Part shown: positions 51,522-59,009 of the stretch, one piece after another | How positions within the stretch are numbered: the stretch's first letter is position 1 | How the letters are laid out: the number at the start of each line of letters is the position of its first letter | NCBI GenBank assembly: GCA_002452745.1 | Contig: DKFC01000012.1 | Coordinates: forward strand, 62,001 to 126,000 | Direction of reading: 5' to 3' | DNA: 64,000 nt | Source: Firmicutes bacterium UBA6806 | GTDB lineage: Bacteria; Bacillota; Clostridia; Peptostreptococcales; Acidaminobacteraceae | Made by a program: the position numbers and the translations under genes | Notes under the pieces: model-generated | What the model saw: the letters and a program-made list of their open reading frames with translations, nothing else | What the model was told of the DNA's origin: nothing | The model's database searches: none

Positions 51522-52194
51522 CTTTAAATAAGTAACCTACCCCTCTAACGGTGTGTATAAATTTAGTCTGAAACTGATCGTCTATTTTACTGCGCAGATA
51601 TCGAATGTAGACATCCACTATTTTGGTCTCACCAAAGTAATCATAACCCCATACTTTGTCCAGTATTTGTTCACGAGATAGGGCAATGTTGCGATTTTCA
51701 GCAAGATAGTGGAGTAGATCAAATTCGGTCTTAGTCAGTTCGATGACTTGCGGGCCATAGGAAGCGGTGTATTGGTTGTAGTCGATTTTTAAATTGCCGG
51801 AGATAAACAGATTGCTCGGGACGGCAGAAGCTACAGGTGCTTTTCTAAAGATGCGCCTGATTCTGGCCAGCAGTTCCTCAATGGCAAATGGTTTGGTCAT
51901 GTAGTCATCTGCCCCAAAATCAAGTCCCATGACTTTGTCCATGGTGTCATCTTTTGCCGTGAGCATGATAATCGGTATTTCGGAGTTTAAGCGGATTCGT
52001 CTGCAAACTTCCATCCCATTTAGTCCTGGAAGCATGATATCCAGCACAATGAGATCAAAGTCGCCCTCGAGGGCTTTTTCAAGGCCACTTCTGCCATCGT
52101 GAACGGCTTGAACGTCAAAACCCTCATGTTTTAATTCAAGCTCTATAAAGCGCGCTATTTTAACGTCGTCTTCAACAACGAGTATTTTCTGCAT
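51505..52194 (-). CDS. OmpR/PhoB-family response regulator
   Basis: A 229-residue regulator. The receiver domain has Glu8-Asp9-Asp10, phospho-acceptor Asp52 in VLDIMLPG, Thr79 in MLTAKDD and Lys101 in MTKPF. The C-terminal winged helix (about 135-229) has ELTKTEFDLLHYLAENRNIALSREQI and VDVYIRYLRSKIDDQ. It lies upstream of its kinase and overlaps it by 17 bases. AGGATTAAAC precedes the ATG. The two DUF4342 genes just upstream on the same strand are close enough (135 bases) to be in one regulon, which is a guess only; a hairpin (52286-52313) lies between them. Confidence 0.93.
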   Translation of the reverse strand: MQKILVVEDDVKIARFIELELKHEGFDVQAVHDGRSGLEKALEGDFDLIVLDIMLPGLNGMEVCRRIRLNSEIPIIMLTAKDDTMDKVMGLDFGADDYMTKPFAIEELLARIRRIFRKAPVASAVPSNLFISGNLKIDYNQYTASYGPQVIELTKTEFDLLHYLAENRNIALSREQILDKVWGYDYFGETKIVDVYIRYLRSKIDDQFQTKFIHTVRGVGYLFKDEDHK

Positions 52195-52285
52195 AGTTTA
52201 ATCCTCCCAAGTTTATGTAAAAGGTATAAGCCTTTGTTTAAATATAGCATTATTCACAAAAAATTAAAAGGGCACAGACATCAAT

Positions 52286-52313
52286 AAATCCCAGCCGATT
52301 CTGACTGGGATTT
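52286..52313 (-). terminator. Hairpin after the DUF4342 gene
   Basis: AAATCCCAG with CTGGGATTT (52286-52294 with 52305-52313). On the minus strand it follows the DUF4342 stop and precedes the response regulator gene; the T-run is short, so termination may be partial. Confidence 0.6.
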
Positions 52314-52328
52314 AAAGGGGTTAAGGAT

Positions 52329-52823
52329 TTAGAATCTGCGGTCTTCAGGTTCTTTTTCCTCATTTTCATCTTTAGATTTAAAAGTCTCCTCTGGTTTTAC
52401 TTTATTGCCCTTTGGATCTAAGACGACAATTTTATAGCCGAAGATGTAAGGCAGAATTAATAGAATCAATGAGACTGGCAGTGTCAACAGAATGATGATG
52501 GCTGCTACTGTAAGTGGGATGTCCAAAACGCGTTTCCCTTTTTTGCCGATGATAAAGCTCGTTTTGTTCATCTTATCGAAAAATTTCTTCATATCGTCGA
52601 AGAAGTCATTTCTAGGCCTTTGAGCGCCATTTGGCCTAGCGTGTCTGTAATGTCTGTATTCTCGTGAATCCCTTGCTCTAGGCCCTGTTTTTTGAGCGTC
52701 TTCAAGGTAGATAAGTGCTTCGACCATATCACCGTCAAACCGTTCAAGGGCATCTTTGGCTTCTTTGTAGCTGATGTTAGCCCTCTCCATTAGCATATCA
52801 ATTTTTTCCAAACTAACTGACAT
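52329..52823 (-). CDS. DUF4342 membrane protein with UBA-like N-terminus
   Basis: A 164-residue protein with three parts. Residues 1-42 (IDMLMERANISYKEAKDALERFDGDMVEALIYLE) match the UBA/TS-N-like helical bundle that starts DUF4342 proteins. A basic, Arg- and Asn-rich middle follows (45-90), then one or two membrane helices (about 106-130) and a charged tail (KSKDENEEKEPEDRR). Function is unknown; the fold at the start is the ribosome/EF-Ts-like helical bundle, so a link to translation or membrane stress is possible. A second copy lies just upstream (52930-53457). AAAGGAGGC precedes the ATG. Confidence 0.75.
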   Translation of the reverse strand: MSVSLEKIDMLMERANISYKEAKDALERFDGDMVEALIYLEDAQKTGPRARDSREYRHYRHARPNGAQRPRNDFFDDMKKFFDKMNKTSFIIGKKGKRVLDIPLTVAAIIILLTLPVSLILLILPYIFGYKIVVLDPKGNKVKPEETFKSKDENEEKEPEDRRF

Positions 52824-52929
52824 ATAAATGCCTCCTTTATTTTCTTATCTGGTTATAGTATACGTCGCTTTTCTTAATGGTGTACCAATTTTAGGTTAAA
52901 ATTTGGATAGAAACATCTGCGAATCAACG

Positions 52930-53457
52930 TCAGACTTCCTTATCGTCAAATTGAGCCTTAATCATGTGGCTGATATCTTTGTCTTTTTTGCCGTTTGTCT
53001 TGAGAAGGACATTGATTCCAAGGAAAAATGGAATCACGAGAACGATCAATGAAAACGGCAATGTAAACCAAGCGATTAGGATGACAATGAGCAGTGGCAA
53101 CTCAAGGAGTATCTTGTTATCTTTTTGCCATGCAATTTTCATTTGCATCAGTTTCTTAAAGAGCTTTACAAGGGTTGCCCCTATAAATTTTAGTTGAGCC
53201 TTAAAGACCTCGGATTTCCACTCCATTTTTATATTGGATGCATCTGATGCATGGTCGCTTGTGTCTGAAGTTGCGTCTGAGTTGATTTTCGATTGTGAAC
53301 CGGATGATGTGGTGTTTTTGGGAAACTTACCTGCCTCTATGAGGACGATGGACTCCACAACATCTCCACCAGTTTGCGTTAAAGCGTCATTTGCCTCTTT
53401 ATAACTGCAATTGGTTCTACTGATGATTTGATCAATTAAATCAAGTTCTCTGGACAT
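52930..53457 (-). CDS. DUF4342 membrane protein, second copy
   Basis: A 175-residue paralogue of the next gene: the N-terminal helical bundle (LIDQIISRTNCSYKEANDALTQTGGDVVESIVLIE, 6-40) is clearly shared, and the C-terminal part again has a hydrophobic helix pair (about 125-155) ending in KTNGKKDKDISHM. The linker is Ser/Asp-rich instead of Arg-rich (SKINSDATSDTSDHASDAS). The two genes are 106 bases apart and share direction, so they arose by tandem duplication. AAAGGAGG precedes the ATG. No known function. Confidence 0.75.
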   Translation of the reverse strand: MSRELDLIDQIISRTNCSYKEANDALTQTGGDVVESIVLIEAGKFPKNTTSSGSQSKINSDATSDTSDHASDASNIKMEWKSEVFKAQLKFIGATLVKLFKKLMQMKIAWQKDNKILLELPLLIVILIAWFTLPFSLIVLVIPFFLGINVLLKTNGKKDKDISHMIKAQFDDKEV

Positions 53458-53558
53458 GCGGTTACCTCCTTTGTTTTTCTGATTTCAGTATAGGCCTTCA
53501 GAATTAATATAAAACCAATAATAGGTTAGAAAACAGAAAGAAAACCCTTAAAAAGGTC

Positions 53559-53587
53559 TTTACAATTTGAATAAGAGCGCATATAAT
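53559..53587 (+). promoter_or_regulatory. Promoter of psuK-psuG
   Basis: -35 TTTACA (53559-53564), 17-base spacer, -10 TATAAT (53582-53587). The start codon is about 47 bases further on. Confidence 0.7.
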
Positions 53588-53633
53588 AAACATATGATTA
53601 GTAAATAAACAAATGTTTATAAATGGAGGCGAT

Positions 53634-54728
53634 ATGACAGATCGTGAACATGAAATTCTGAAAATCATCATGGAAGAACCGATGATTTCACAAGAGGCCT
53701 TGGCAAATCGTCTGAACATTCAACGGTCTTCAGTGGCGGTTCATATTTCAAATCTGATTAAAAAAGGCAAGATTTTGGGAAAAGGCTATATTGTCAATCA
53801 AGAGGCTTATGCTGTTGTAATTGGCGGATGCAATATGGATATTGCAGGCAAATGTGCAAACCCCATGATTCTACATGATTCAAATGTCGGATTTGTTTCT
53901 ACCTCCACAGGTGGTGTCGGCAGGAATATAGCCGAAAACCTCGCTAGACTTGGCGTTAGTGTCAAGATGATTTCGGCTGTGGGCGCTGACGAATTTGGCA
54001 ATGTCATCTTGGAAGAATTGAAACAACTTAAAGTCGATACAGAGGGAATCTTGGTGCATCAGAGTCACAGGACGTCCACCTATTTGGCGGTTTCAGATGA
54101 AACTGGGGACATGCACGTGGCCATTTCACAGATGGGAATTGTGGATGAGATTTCAATTGCATACCTAGAACAGTTTGATATGACCATTGAACATGCAACT
54201 TGTATTGTCCTCGATACAAACTTGAAAGAAGAAGTTTTACAGTATTTAATCAGTAAATATAACCACAAGAAGATATTTGTAGACACTGTTTCTACCACAA
54301 AAGCAATTAAAGTCAAAGCTCTTCTGGATAAGATTTACTTTGTAAAACCAAACTTGCTTGAAGCGAACTTGCTAATAGGTAGAGAAGCCGCTGAATCTGG
54401 CGAGGCCAATCTAGAGTTATTGCATGAAGTTGCAGAGGCTTTGAAGGCGAGAAAAGTGGTTATTAGCCTTGGAAGCGGTGGCGTCTTTGGAGCATTTGAA
54501 GATAAGGCGCTTCGCATGGAAACACCGGAAGTACAGATTGTCAACACCACTGGGGCAGGAGATGCTTTTATGGCTGGCATGGTCTATGCTGAAATTAAAG
54601 ATATGCCTTTTGAAAAGGCCGTAAAATTTGGAATGGCTTGTTCTATCCACAACATTGAGCAAAGAGACACCGTCTCAAAAGCGTTGACGGATAGCACAAT
54701 TAGTCAATTGATAGAAGAAAGGATGTAA
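53634..54728 (+). CDS. psuK: Pseudouridine kinase with N-terminal HTH domain
   Basis: A 364-residue fusion. Residues 1-60 form a winged helix (EHEILKIIMEEPMISQEALANRLNIQRSSVAVHISNLIKKG), residues 62-364 a PfkB-family sugar kinase, with GGVGRNIAENLARLG, an acidic NTTGAGDAFMAGM anion-hole motif (catalytic Asp) and the DTVSTTKA segment. It phosphorylates pseudouridine at the 5' hydroxyl. ATG 53634 follows GGAGGCGAT; the frame extends seven codons further upstream without a good site. psuG starts four bases after its stop. The HTH suggests that the protein also regulates the operon, an arrangement seen in other Firmicutes, but this is not proved by the sequence. Confidence 0.9.
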   Translation: MTDREHEILKIIMEEPMISQEALANRLNIQRSSVAVHISNLIKKGKILGKGYIVNQEAYAVVIGGCNMDIAGKCANPMILHDSNVGFVSTSTGGVGRNIAENLARLGVSVKMISAVGADEFGNVILEELKQLKVDTEGILVHQSHRTSTYLAVSDETGDMHVAISQMGIVDEISIAYLEQFDMTIEHATCIVLDTNLKEEVLQYLISKYNHKKIFVDTVSTTKAIKVKALLDKIYFVKPNLLEANLLIGREAAESGEANLELLHEVAEALKARKVVISLGSGGVFGAFEDKALRMETPEVQIVNTTGAGDAFMAGMVYAEIKDMPFEKAVKFGMACSIHNIEQRDTVSKALTDSTISQLIEERM

Positions 54729-54732
54729 GCAA

Positions 54733-55653
54733 ATGTTTGAAAATATGATTGATATTCACCCAGAAGTAAAAGAGGCACTAGAGTCAGGTAAACCAGTTGT
54801 CGCGTTGGAATCCACTATTATTTCTCATGGAATGCCATATCCTCAAAATGTTGAAACAGCACGTGAAGTTGAGCGTATCATCAGAGAACAAGGTGTTGTA
54901 CCTGCTACAATTGCCATTTTAAAAGGAAGAATTAAAGTGGGCTTGAACGATGAAGAACTGGAATACCTTGGACAGGCAAAAGGCGTTGTCAAGGCTTCGA
55001 GAAGAGACCTTCCCTTTGTCGTATCCATGAAGAAAGACGGTGCGACAACCGTTGCGGCAACTATGATTTGTGCAGAACTTGCTGGAATTAAAATCTTTGT
55101 AACAGGTGGTATAGGTGGTGTTCACAGAGGCGCACAAGAGACTTTTGATATCTCTGCGGATTTGACTGAACTTGGACAAACCAGTGTGGCGGTGATCTGT
55201 GCTGGCGCGAAATCAATTTTAGATATAGGGTTGACATTAGAACATCTCGAAACCTTGGGTGTTCCTGTGGTGGGATATCAGACAGACGAACTGCCTGCAT
55301 TCTACACTAGAAAGAGCGGTTTTGGTGTGGACTATAGAGTTGAGAGCCCTAAGGAAATGGCGGAAGCGCTTGACGCCAAATGGTCACTTGGTTTAAAAGG
55401 TGGCGTGGTTATCGCAAATCCAATTCCAGAAGCTTATCAAATGGACTATGATGTCATCACAAATGCTATTGAATCGGCATTAAAAGAAGCGGATTCACTT
55501 GGTATAAGAGGCAAGGAATCCACGCCATTCCTACTTGCTAAAGTCAAAGAACTTACAGGTGGAAATTCACTGGAATCAAATATTCAGCTGGTTTTTAACA
55601 ATGCGAGAATCGGTGCTCAAATCGCACTCGAATATTGGAAATTGCAAGCCTGA
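54733..55653 (+). CDS. psuG: Pseudouridine-5'-phosphate glycosidase
   Basis: A 306-residue enzyme of the PsuG (IndA) family. The signature blocks VALESTIISHGMPYPQNVETA, VKASRRDLPFV, GATTVAATM and TGGIGGVHRGA are all present, with the catalytic Lys of the family in VKASRRD or its neighbourhood and an Asp in DISADLTEL that binds the manganese ion. It splits pseudouridine 5'-phosphate into uracil and ribose 5-phosphate. Together with PsuK, four bases upstream, it forms a complete pathway for recycling pseudouridine from RNA. AAAGGATG overlaps the end of psuK. A candidate small-RNA unit begins 50 bases after its stop. Confidence 0.94.
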   Translation: MFENMIDIHPEVKEALESGKPVVALESTIISHGMPYPQNVETAREVERIIREQGVVPATIAILKGRIKVGLNDEELEYLGQAKGVVKASRRDLPFVVSMKKDGATTVAATMICAELAGIKIFVTGGIGGVHRGAQETFDISADLTELGQTSVAVICAGAKSILDIGLTLEHLETLGVPVVGYQTDELPAFYTRKSGFGVDYRVESPKEMAEALDAKWSLGLKGGVVIANPIPEAYQMDYDVITNAIESALKEADSLGIRGKESTPFLLAKVKELTGGNSLESNIQLVFNNARIGAQIALEYWKLQA

Positions 55654-55706
55654 TTCAAAAGTTAACAAATGTTAATCGGCTTTACTGAATGTTAACAGGA
55701 TATCTA

Positions 55707-55895
55707 TTGACGTTACAGAGGGACATTTGATATTATTAGTTTCGTTGATAGAAGGCCTTAAATGGCCTGATGCTAAAATTCTTTTTCCTTGCATTTATCC
55801 CCCCTATTTAATAAATGCAAGTGGCATTAACCTGGATTGAGTTCGGCGTTGATGATAGACACTCTCTTCTTTAGTTTAAAGAAGAGAGTTTTTTA
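55707..55895 (+). ncRNA. Candidate small RNA with a CCCCCC loop
   Basis: A promoter, TTGACG (55707-55712) and TATTAT (55731-55736) with 18-base spacing, predicts a start near 55743. The transcript would contain AGGCC/GGCCT (55753-55768 region), a perfect 10-bp hairpin TTGCATTTAT/ATAAATGCAA (55789-55798 with 55811-55820) whose loop is CCCCCCTATTTA, and a perfect terminator ACTCTCTTCTTT/AAAGAAGAGAGT (55861-55872 with 55878-55889) with T-run. No ORF is conserved there. C-rich loops are a known feature of Firmicute small RNAs that pair with ribosome-binding sites. The terminator may also end psuKG transcripts. Confidence 0.5.
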
Positions 55896-55942
55896 TGCTA
55901 TTGTGTGGGCAACCCAGAAGAAACAAGGCAATATGAATCAAG

Positions 55943-55983
55943 TTGCATCAAGATTGTTAACCATATATAAAATAGGTTGACAA
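55943..55983 (+). promoter_or_regulatory. bioY promoter with BirA operator
   Basis: TTGTTAACC (55954-55962) and GGTTGACAA (55975-55983) form a nearly perfect inverted repeat with 12 bases between, matching the BirA biotin-operator pattern (TTGTwAAC-N14-GTTwACAA when counted in 8-mers). It overlaps a promoter with TTGCAT (55943-55948) and TATAAA (55966-55971) at 17-base spacing, so biotin-loaded BirA should block transcription. Confidence 0.8.
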
Positions 55984-56094
55984 ACAAAGGCGATTCAATT
56001 AAACTGTCTATAGTAGTGATTCTCCTTTAAAATCCGTTATCAGGCTGTGATTATATCGTGCTGATAATTTTTTAAAGGCAATCAATTGTCAACC
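55975..56094 (+). promoter_or_regulatory. Structured bioY leader with internal terminator-like hairpin
   Basis: Between operator and gene lie TTATCAG/CTGATAA (56037-56043 with 56061-56067) followed by six T, enclosed by TGATT-ct-CCTTTAAAA / TTTTAAAGG-c-AATCA (56017-56032 with 56070-56084) and by GGTTGACAA/TTGTCAACC (55975-55983 with 56086-56094). The inner hairpin alone is a terminator; the enclosing pairs would use up its T-run. Attenuation is inferred, not proved. Confidence 0.45.
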
Positions 56095-56147
56095 CAAAGT
56101 TCAGGGACGATAATCATTTAAATGAATAATAGATGTGAGGGTTTAAA

Positions 56148-56708
56148 ATGAAGACGAGAGATATGATTTTAGTTTCACTTTTTGCGGCGTTAACCACCAT
56201 AGGCGCTTTTTTAAAGATTAATATTGGAGCAGTTCCATTTACATTTCACTTCTTGTTTGTTGCGTTTGCCGGCGTATTCTTAGGGGCTAGAAATGGATTA
56301 TTGTCTCAAATTGTATATATTGCAGTTGGCCTTTTGGGTATTCCTGTTTTTTCAAATGGCGGCGGCATCACTTATGTGTTTAGTCCAACATTTGGCTATT
56401 TGTTGGGATTTGCAGCGTGCAGTTTTGTCGTAGGGTATTTGACTGAGAGAATGGATTCCCTTAATTTTGCGAAAATATTTGGTGCAATTGTGGTTGGATT
56501 GGCTGTGACTTATCTGATTGGCGTTCCATATATGTACATGATTATTAAACTCTATTTGGGAAAGAGCGCTTTTACATTTCAAGGGGCAATTGCTTCTGGA
56601 TTAACACCGTTCATTATTCCCGACTTAATTAAGGCCTTCATAGCAACCAGTGCTTCTTTAATTGTCCTACCGCGTTTGAGAGCTGCTGGATTTATTGAAG
56701 CGAGATAA
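56148..56708 (+). CDS. bioY: BioY-family biotin transporter substrate-specificity subunit
   Basis: A 186-residue membrane protein with about six helices. LVSLFAALTTIGAFLKI, PFTFHFLFVAFAGVFLGARNGLLSQIVYIAVGLLGIPVF and the GGGITYVFSPTFGYLLGF block are the BioY hallmarks. It is the S component of an ECF-type transporter, binding biotin and working with shared EcfAAT modules, which are not in this window. GAGGGTTTAAA precedes the ATG. It is the first gene after a BirA operator and 20 bases ahead of bioB, so uptake and the last step of synthesis are co-regulated by biotin. Confidence 0.94.
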   Translation: MKTRDMILVSLFAALTTIGAFLKINIGAVPFTFHFLFVAFAGVFLGARNGLLSQIVYIAVGLLGIPVFSNGGGITYVFSPTFGYLLGFAACSFVVGYLTERMDSLNFAKIFGAIVVGLAVTYLIGVPYMYMIIKLYLGKSAFTFQGAIASGLTPFIIPDLIKAFIATSASLIVLPRLRAAGFIEAR

Positions 56709-56728
56709 TCATTTAAGGGGGAAATAAG

Positions 56729-57703
56729 TTGAATTCAAAGACGTTACTTGATAAAATTGAACAGATGATAGCTGAGGGAAATTCCCTTGGCATGGAAATG
56801 GCTGAAACCTTACTGAGCGAAGAAATAGCGCTTGAACCTCTGCTTGAGCTTGCAAATCGAGTGAGAAGAGAATACTCTGGAAATGAAATGGCTCTTTGCT
56901 CAATTGTCAATGGGAAAAGCGGCAAGTGCAGTGAAGATTGCAAGTTTTGTGCACAGTCCATACACTATGATACTGGCGTTGAAACGTATAATAGACTCAG
57001 TGTGGAAGAAATCCTCGAAAGTGCCAGAGAGATGGAGCGCGAAGGTGTTAGACGATTTTCAATTGTCACAAGCGGCAGAGATTTAACCGATGAGGACTTA
57101 GAGTGGTTAGAACCCATTTATAAGACGTTGAAACAAGAGACAAACATGGACATCTGTGCCTCACATGGTATGTTGTCAGAGTCTCAGGCAGTCAGACTAA
57201 AACGTGCTGGCGTGACAACTTATCATCATAATCTTGAAACATCAAGAAGACATTATGAGGCTATTTGCACCACACATGCATATGAGGAGCGTATTGAAAC
57301 CATTGAGGCTTGCCAAAGAGCAGGGCTTCGGGTTTGTTCAGGTGGTATTTTCGGCATAGATGAGACGGAGAAGGATCGACTTGAAATGGCATTTGAGTTG
57401 AGGACTTTGGGCGTTGATTCTGTACCTGTCAATTTCTTGATGCCTATAAAGGGAACGCCCATGGCATTAAACACACTGCCTTCGGCAGAGTCAATACTGA
57501 GGATGCTGGCCATTTACAGGTTGATTTTACCAAGTGCTGAAATTCGATATGCTGGTGGCAGGGCGTTACTTGGCACTCGTGCCAAAGATGGATTTTGCGG
57601 AGGCGTCAACGGTGCGCTGTCAGGTAATTATTTAACAACTGTTGGAAATTCAGTGGCTCAGGATAAAGCCATGGTAACTGAGTTAGGATTCAAATTGGTA
57701 TAA
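56729..57703 (+). CDS. bioB: Biotin synthase
   Basis: A 324-residue radical-SAM enzyme that inserts sulphur into dethiobiotin. C67-x3-C71-x2-C74 (CSEDCKFC) binds the SAM 4Fe-4S cluster; the later Cys and Arg of the 2Fe-2S cluster are in SGGIFGIDE and RYAGGR. The start is a TTG codon with a strong AGGGGGAAATAAG site; no ATG fits this frame. Only bioY and bioB are present, with no bioA, bioD or bioF in the window, so the cell may import dethiobiotin or encode the rest elsewhere. The gene ends at a perfect terminator. Confidence 0.95.
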   Translation: MNSKTLLDKIEQMIAEGNSLGMEMAETLLSEEIALEPLLELANRVRREYSGNEMALCSIVNGKSGKCSEDCKFCAQSIHYDTGVETYNRLSVEEILESAREMEREGVRRFSIVTSGRDLTDEDLEWLEPIYKTLKQETNMDICASHGMLSESQAVRLKRAGVTTYHHNLETSRRHYEAICTTHAYEERIETIEACQRAGLRVCSGGIFGIDETEKDRLEMAFELRTLGVDSVPVNFLMPIKGTPMALNTLPSAESILRMLAIYRLILPSAEIRYAGGRALLGTRAKDGFCGGVNGALSGNYLTTVGNSVAQDKAMVTELGFKLV

Positions 57704-57707
57704 ATAT

Positions 57708-57738
57708 GACCCCAATCACTGTGATTGGGGTCTCTTTT
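57708..57738 (+). terminator. Terminator after bioB
   Basis: Perfect 12-bp palindrome GACCCCAATCAC/GTGATTGGGGTC (57708-57719 with 57721-57732) followed by TCTTTT. Confidence 0.9.
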
Positions 57739-57764
57739 CAATCACAGGAAGGGCGTGTAATAAG

Positions 57765-58235
57765 ATGAAGAAAACAAATGTAGAGAGGATTTTAGAGCAG
57801 TTTGGCATCCAGTTTGCCATTACAAATTATGATGCATCTGATGGACATATAGATGGCGTTTCAGTAGCTGAGAAGACGGGGAAGGCTGTCGAAACAGTCT
57901 TTAAGACACTGGTGGTCAAGTCGGGAAGCGGTTTTCTTTACGTCCTTTTAATTCCTGTGGCAGAAACACTTGATTTAAAAAAAGCAGCAAGACATTTGGG
58001 TGAGAAGAAAATTGAAATGATTCCCGTTAAGGACATACAAAAAAACACGGGGTATATTCGTGGCGGCTGTTCACCTATTGGGATGAAGAAAAAATATAAA
58101 ACGTTGATACATGAATCTGCACACGAACTTGAGCAGATCACAGTGAGCGCGGGAAAAATAGGGTCACAAGTCACACTAGCCCCCGAGGAATTGCTTAGAG
58201 CTACAGAAGCAGCCTATGCGGATTTAATTATGTAA
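57765..58235 (+). CDS. ybaK: YbaK/EbsC-type Cys-tRNA(Pro) deacylase
   Basis: A 156-residue protein of the YbaK/ProX-like family. The N-terminus NVERILEQFGIQFAITNYDA, the conserved Lys-rich TVFKTLVVKSG (the catalytic-site Lys) and the GGCSPIGMKKKYKTLIHES block are its signature. It hydrolyses Cys wrongly attached to tRNA(Pro) by prolyl-tRNA synthetase, keeping translation accurate. It stands alone between bioB and a divergent HD gene; its ribosome-binding site is weak (GAAGGGCG at a long distance). All residues needed for the fold and substrate cavity are visible. Confidence 0.9.
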   Translation: MKKTNVERILEQFGIQFAITNYDASDGHIDGVSVAEKTGKAVETVFKTLVVKSGSGFLYVLLIPVAETLDLKKAARHLGEKKIEMIPVKDIQKNTGYIRGGCSPIGMKKKYKTLIHESAHELEQITVSAGKIGSQVTLAPEELLRATEAAYADLIM

Positions 58236-58247
58236 GAAATTTAAACA

Positions 58248-58784
58248 CTACTTATAAAAGACGAGTGAGACATAGTGGTTTAACTGCCTGTAAAGCGGAT
58301 GATAACTGATGGGATGCAGAATCTCGAGAATTTCAGAGTAGTACCACTTTTGCTCCTCGTACCCAGCGTTAAAATAATCCCAGATGGAATCTCCCATCTT
58401 ATCAATATTTCTATAAATACTCATGATATTGGTGAGCTTGTCAACACAGACGATAAACAGCACGTCCAGAGGGGCTGACGCAATTTGCGACAAATAATTT
58501 ATCTTTCGGGTTTTCCAGTCCAAGCACTTATTGGTCTCAGAGCAAAACCCTACATATGTCTTCACAATCTTTCCGAATTTCGCCTCTATATCATCCAACG
58601 TCATATCTGTGTCCTCCACCGTATCATGGAGGATTCCAGAGCAAATCACTTCATCGGACATGCCATATTTTGCAAGGAGCATGCCCACCTCAAGAGGATG
58701 TGCAACGTAGATATCCTGATCCAGCTTTCTAACTTGATTCTCATGTGCCAGTATAGCGGTGTGAATTGCTTCGTAAATTCTCAT
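58248..58784 (-). CDS. HD-domain protein, small alarmone hydrolase-like
   Basis: A 178-residue soluble protein. AHPLEVGMLLAKYG, then SGILHDTVEDTDMTLDDIEAKFG hold the HD motif and the following Glu-Asp pair of the (p)ppGpp hydrolase (MESH1/SAH) branch; the terminal KLTNIMSIYRNIDKMGDSIWDYF resembles the end of the hydrolase domain of RelA/SpoT enzymes. No synthetase or TGS/ACT domains are present, so it would be a stand-alone hydrolase that lowers (p)ppGpp. AGGAGGTCAGC sits seven bases before the ATG at 58784; an in-frame start six codons earlier overlaps that site. The assignment is by motif only; a related HD phosphohydrolase with another substrate is possible. Confidence 0.75.
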   Translation of the reverse strand: MRIYEAIHTAILAHENQVRKLDQDIYVAHPLEVGMLLAKYGMSDEVICSGILHDTVEDTDMTLDDIEAKFGKIVKTYVGFCSETNKCLDWKTRKINYLSQIASAPLDVLFIVCVDKLTNIMSIYRNIDKMGDSIWDYFNAGYEEQKWYYSEILEILHPISYHPLYRQLNHYVSLVFYK

Positions 58785-58914
58785 GCTGACCTCCTGTTTC
58801 ATACTATAAATTTTAGCACAGAATGGGTCATATGGCTATTCTGAGATTACCTTTAAAATGGAGAATTGCGCCTTTGGTCCTATTTTCAAAAAAACATCAA
58901 AAAAACGCATTTTT

Positions 58915-58962
58915 CATCTATATATTGTGTATAATATAATATGTTGATACATTATATAGGGA
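58915..58962 (+). promoter_or_regulatory. Two NrdR boxes and -10 region of nrdD
   Basis: CATCTATATATTGTGT (58915-58930) and ATACATTATATAGGGA (58947-58962) match the 16-bp NrdR consensus ACACwATATHTwGTGT at 13 and 12 positions and are 32 bases apart, which is three helical turns, the typical spacing of NrdR pairs. TATAAT at 58930-58935 and 58935-58940 lies between them. NrdR should repress nrdDG when dATP is high. Confidence 0.75.
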
Positions 58963-59009
58963 AGCAAAAACGCTCGTAGATGTGTAAATTGCTTGCGAGG
59001 AGGCACGTT

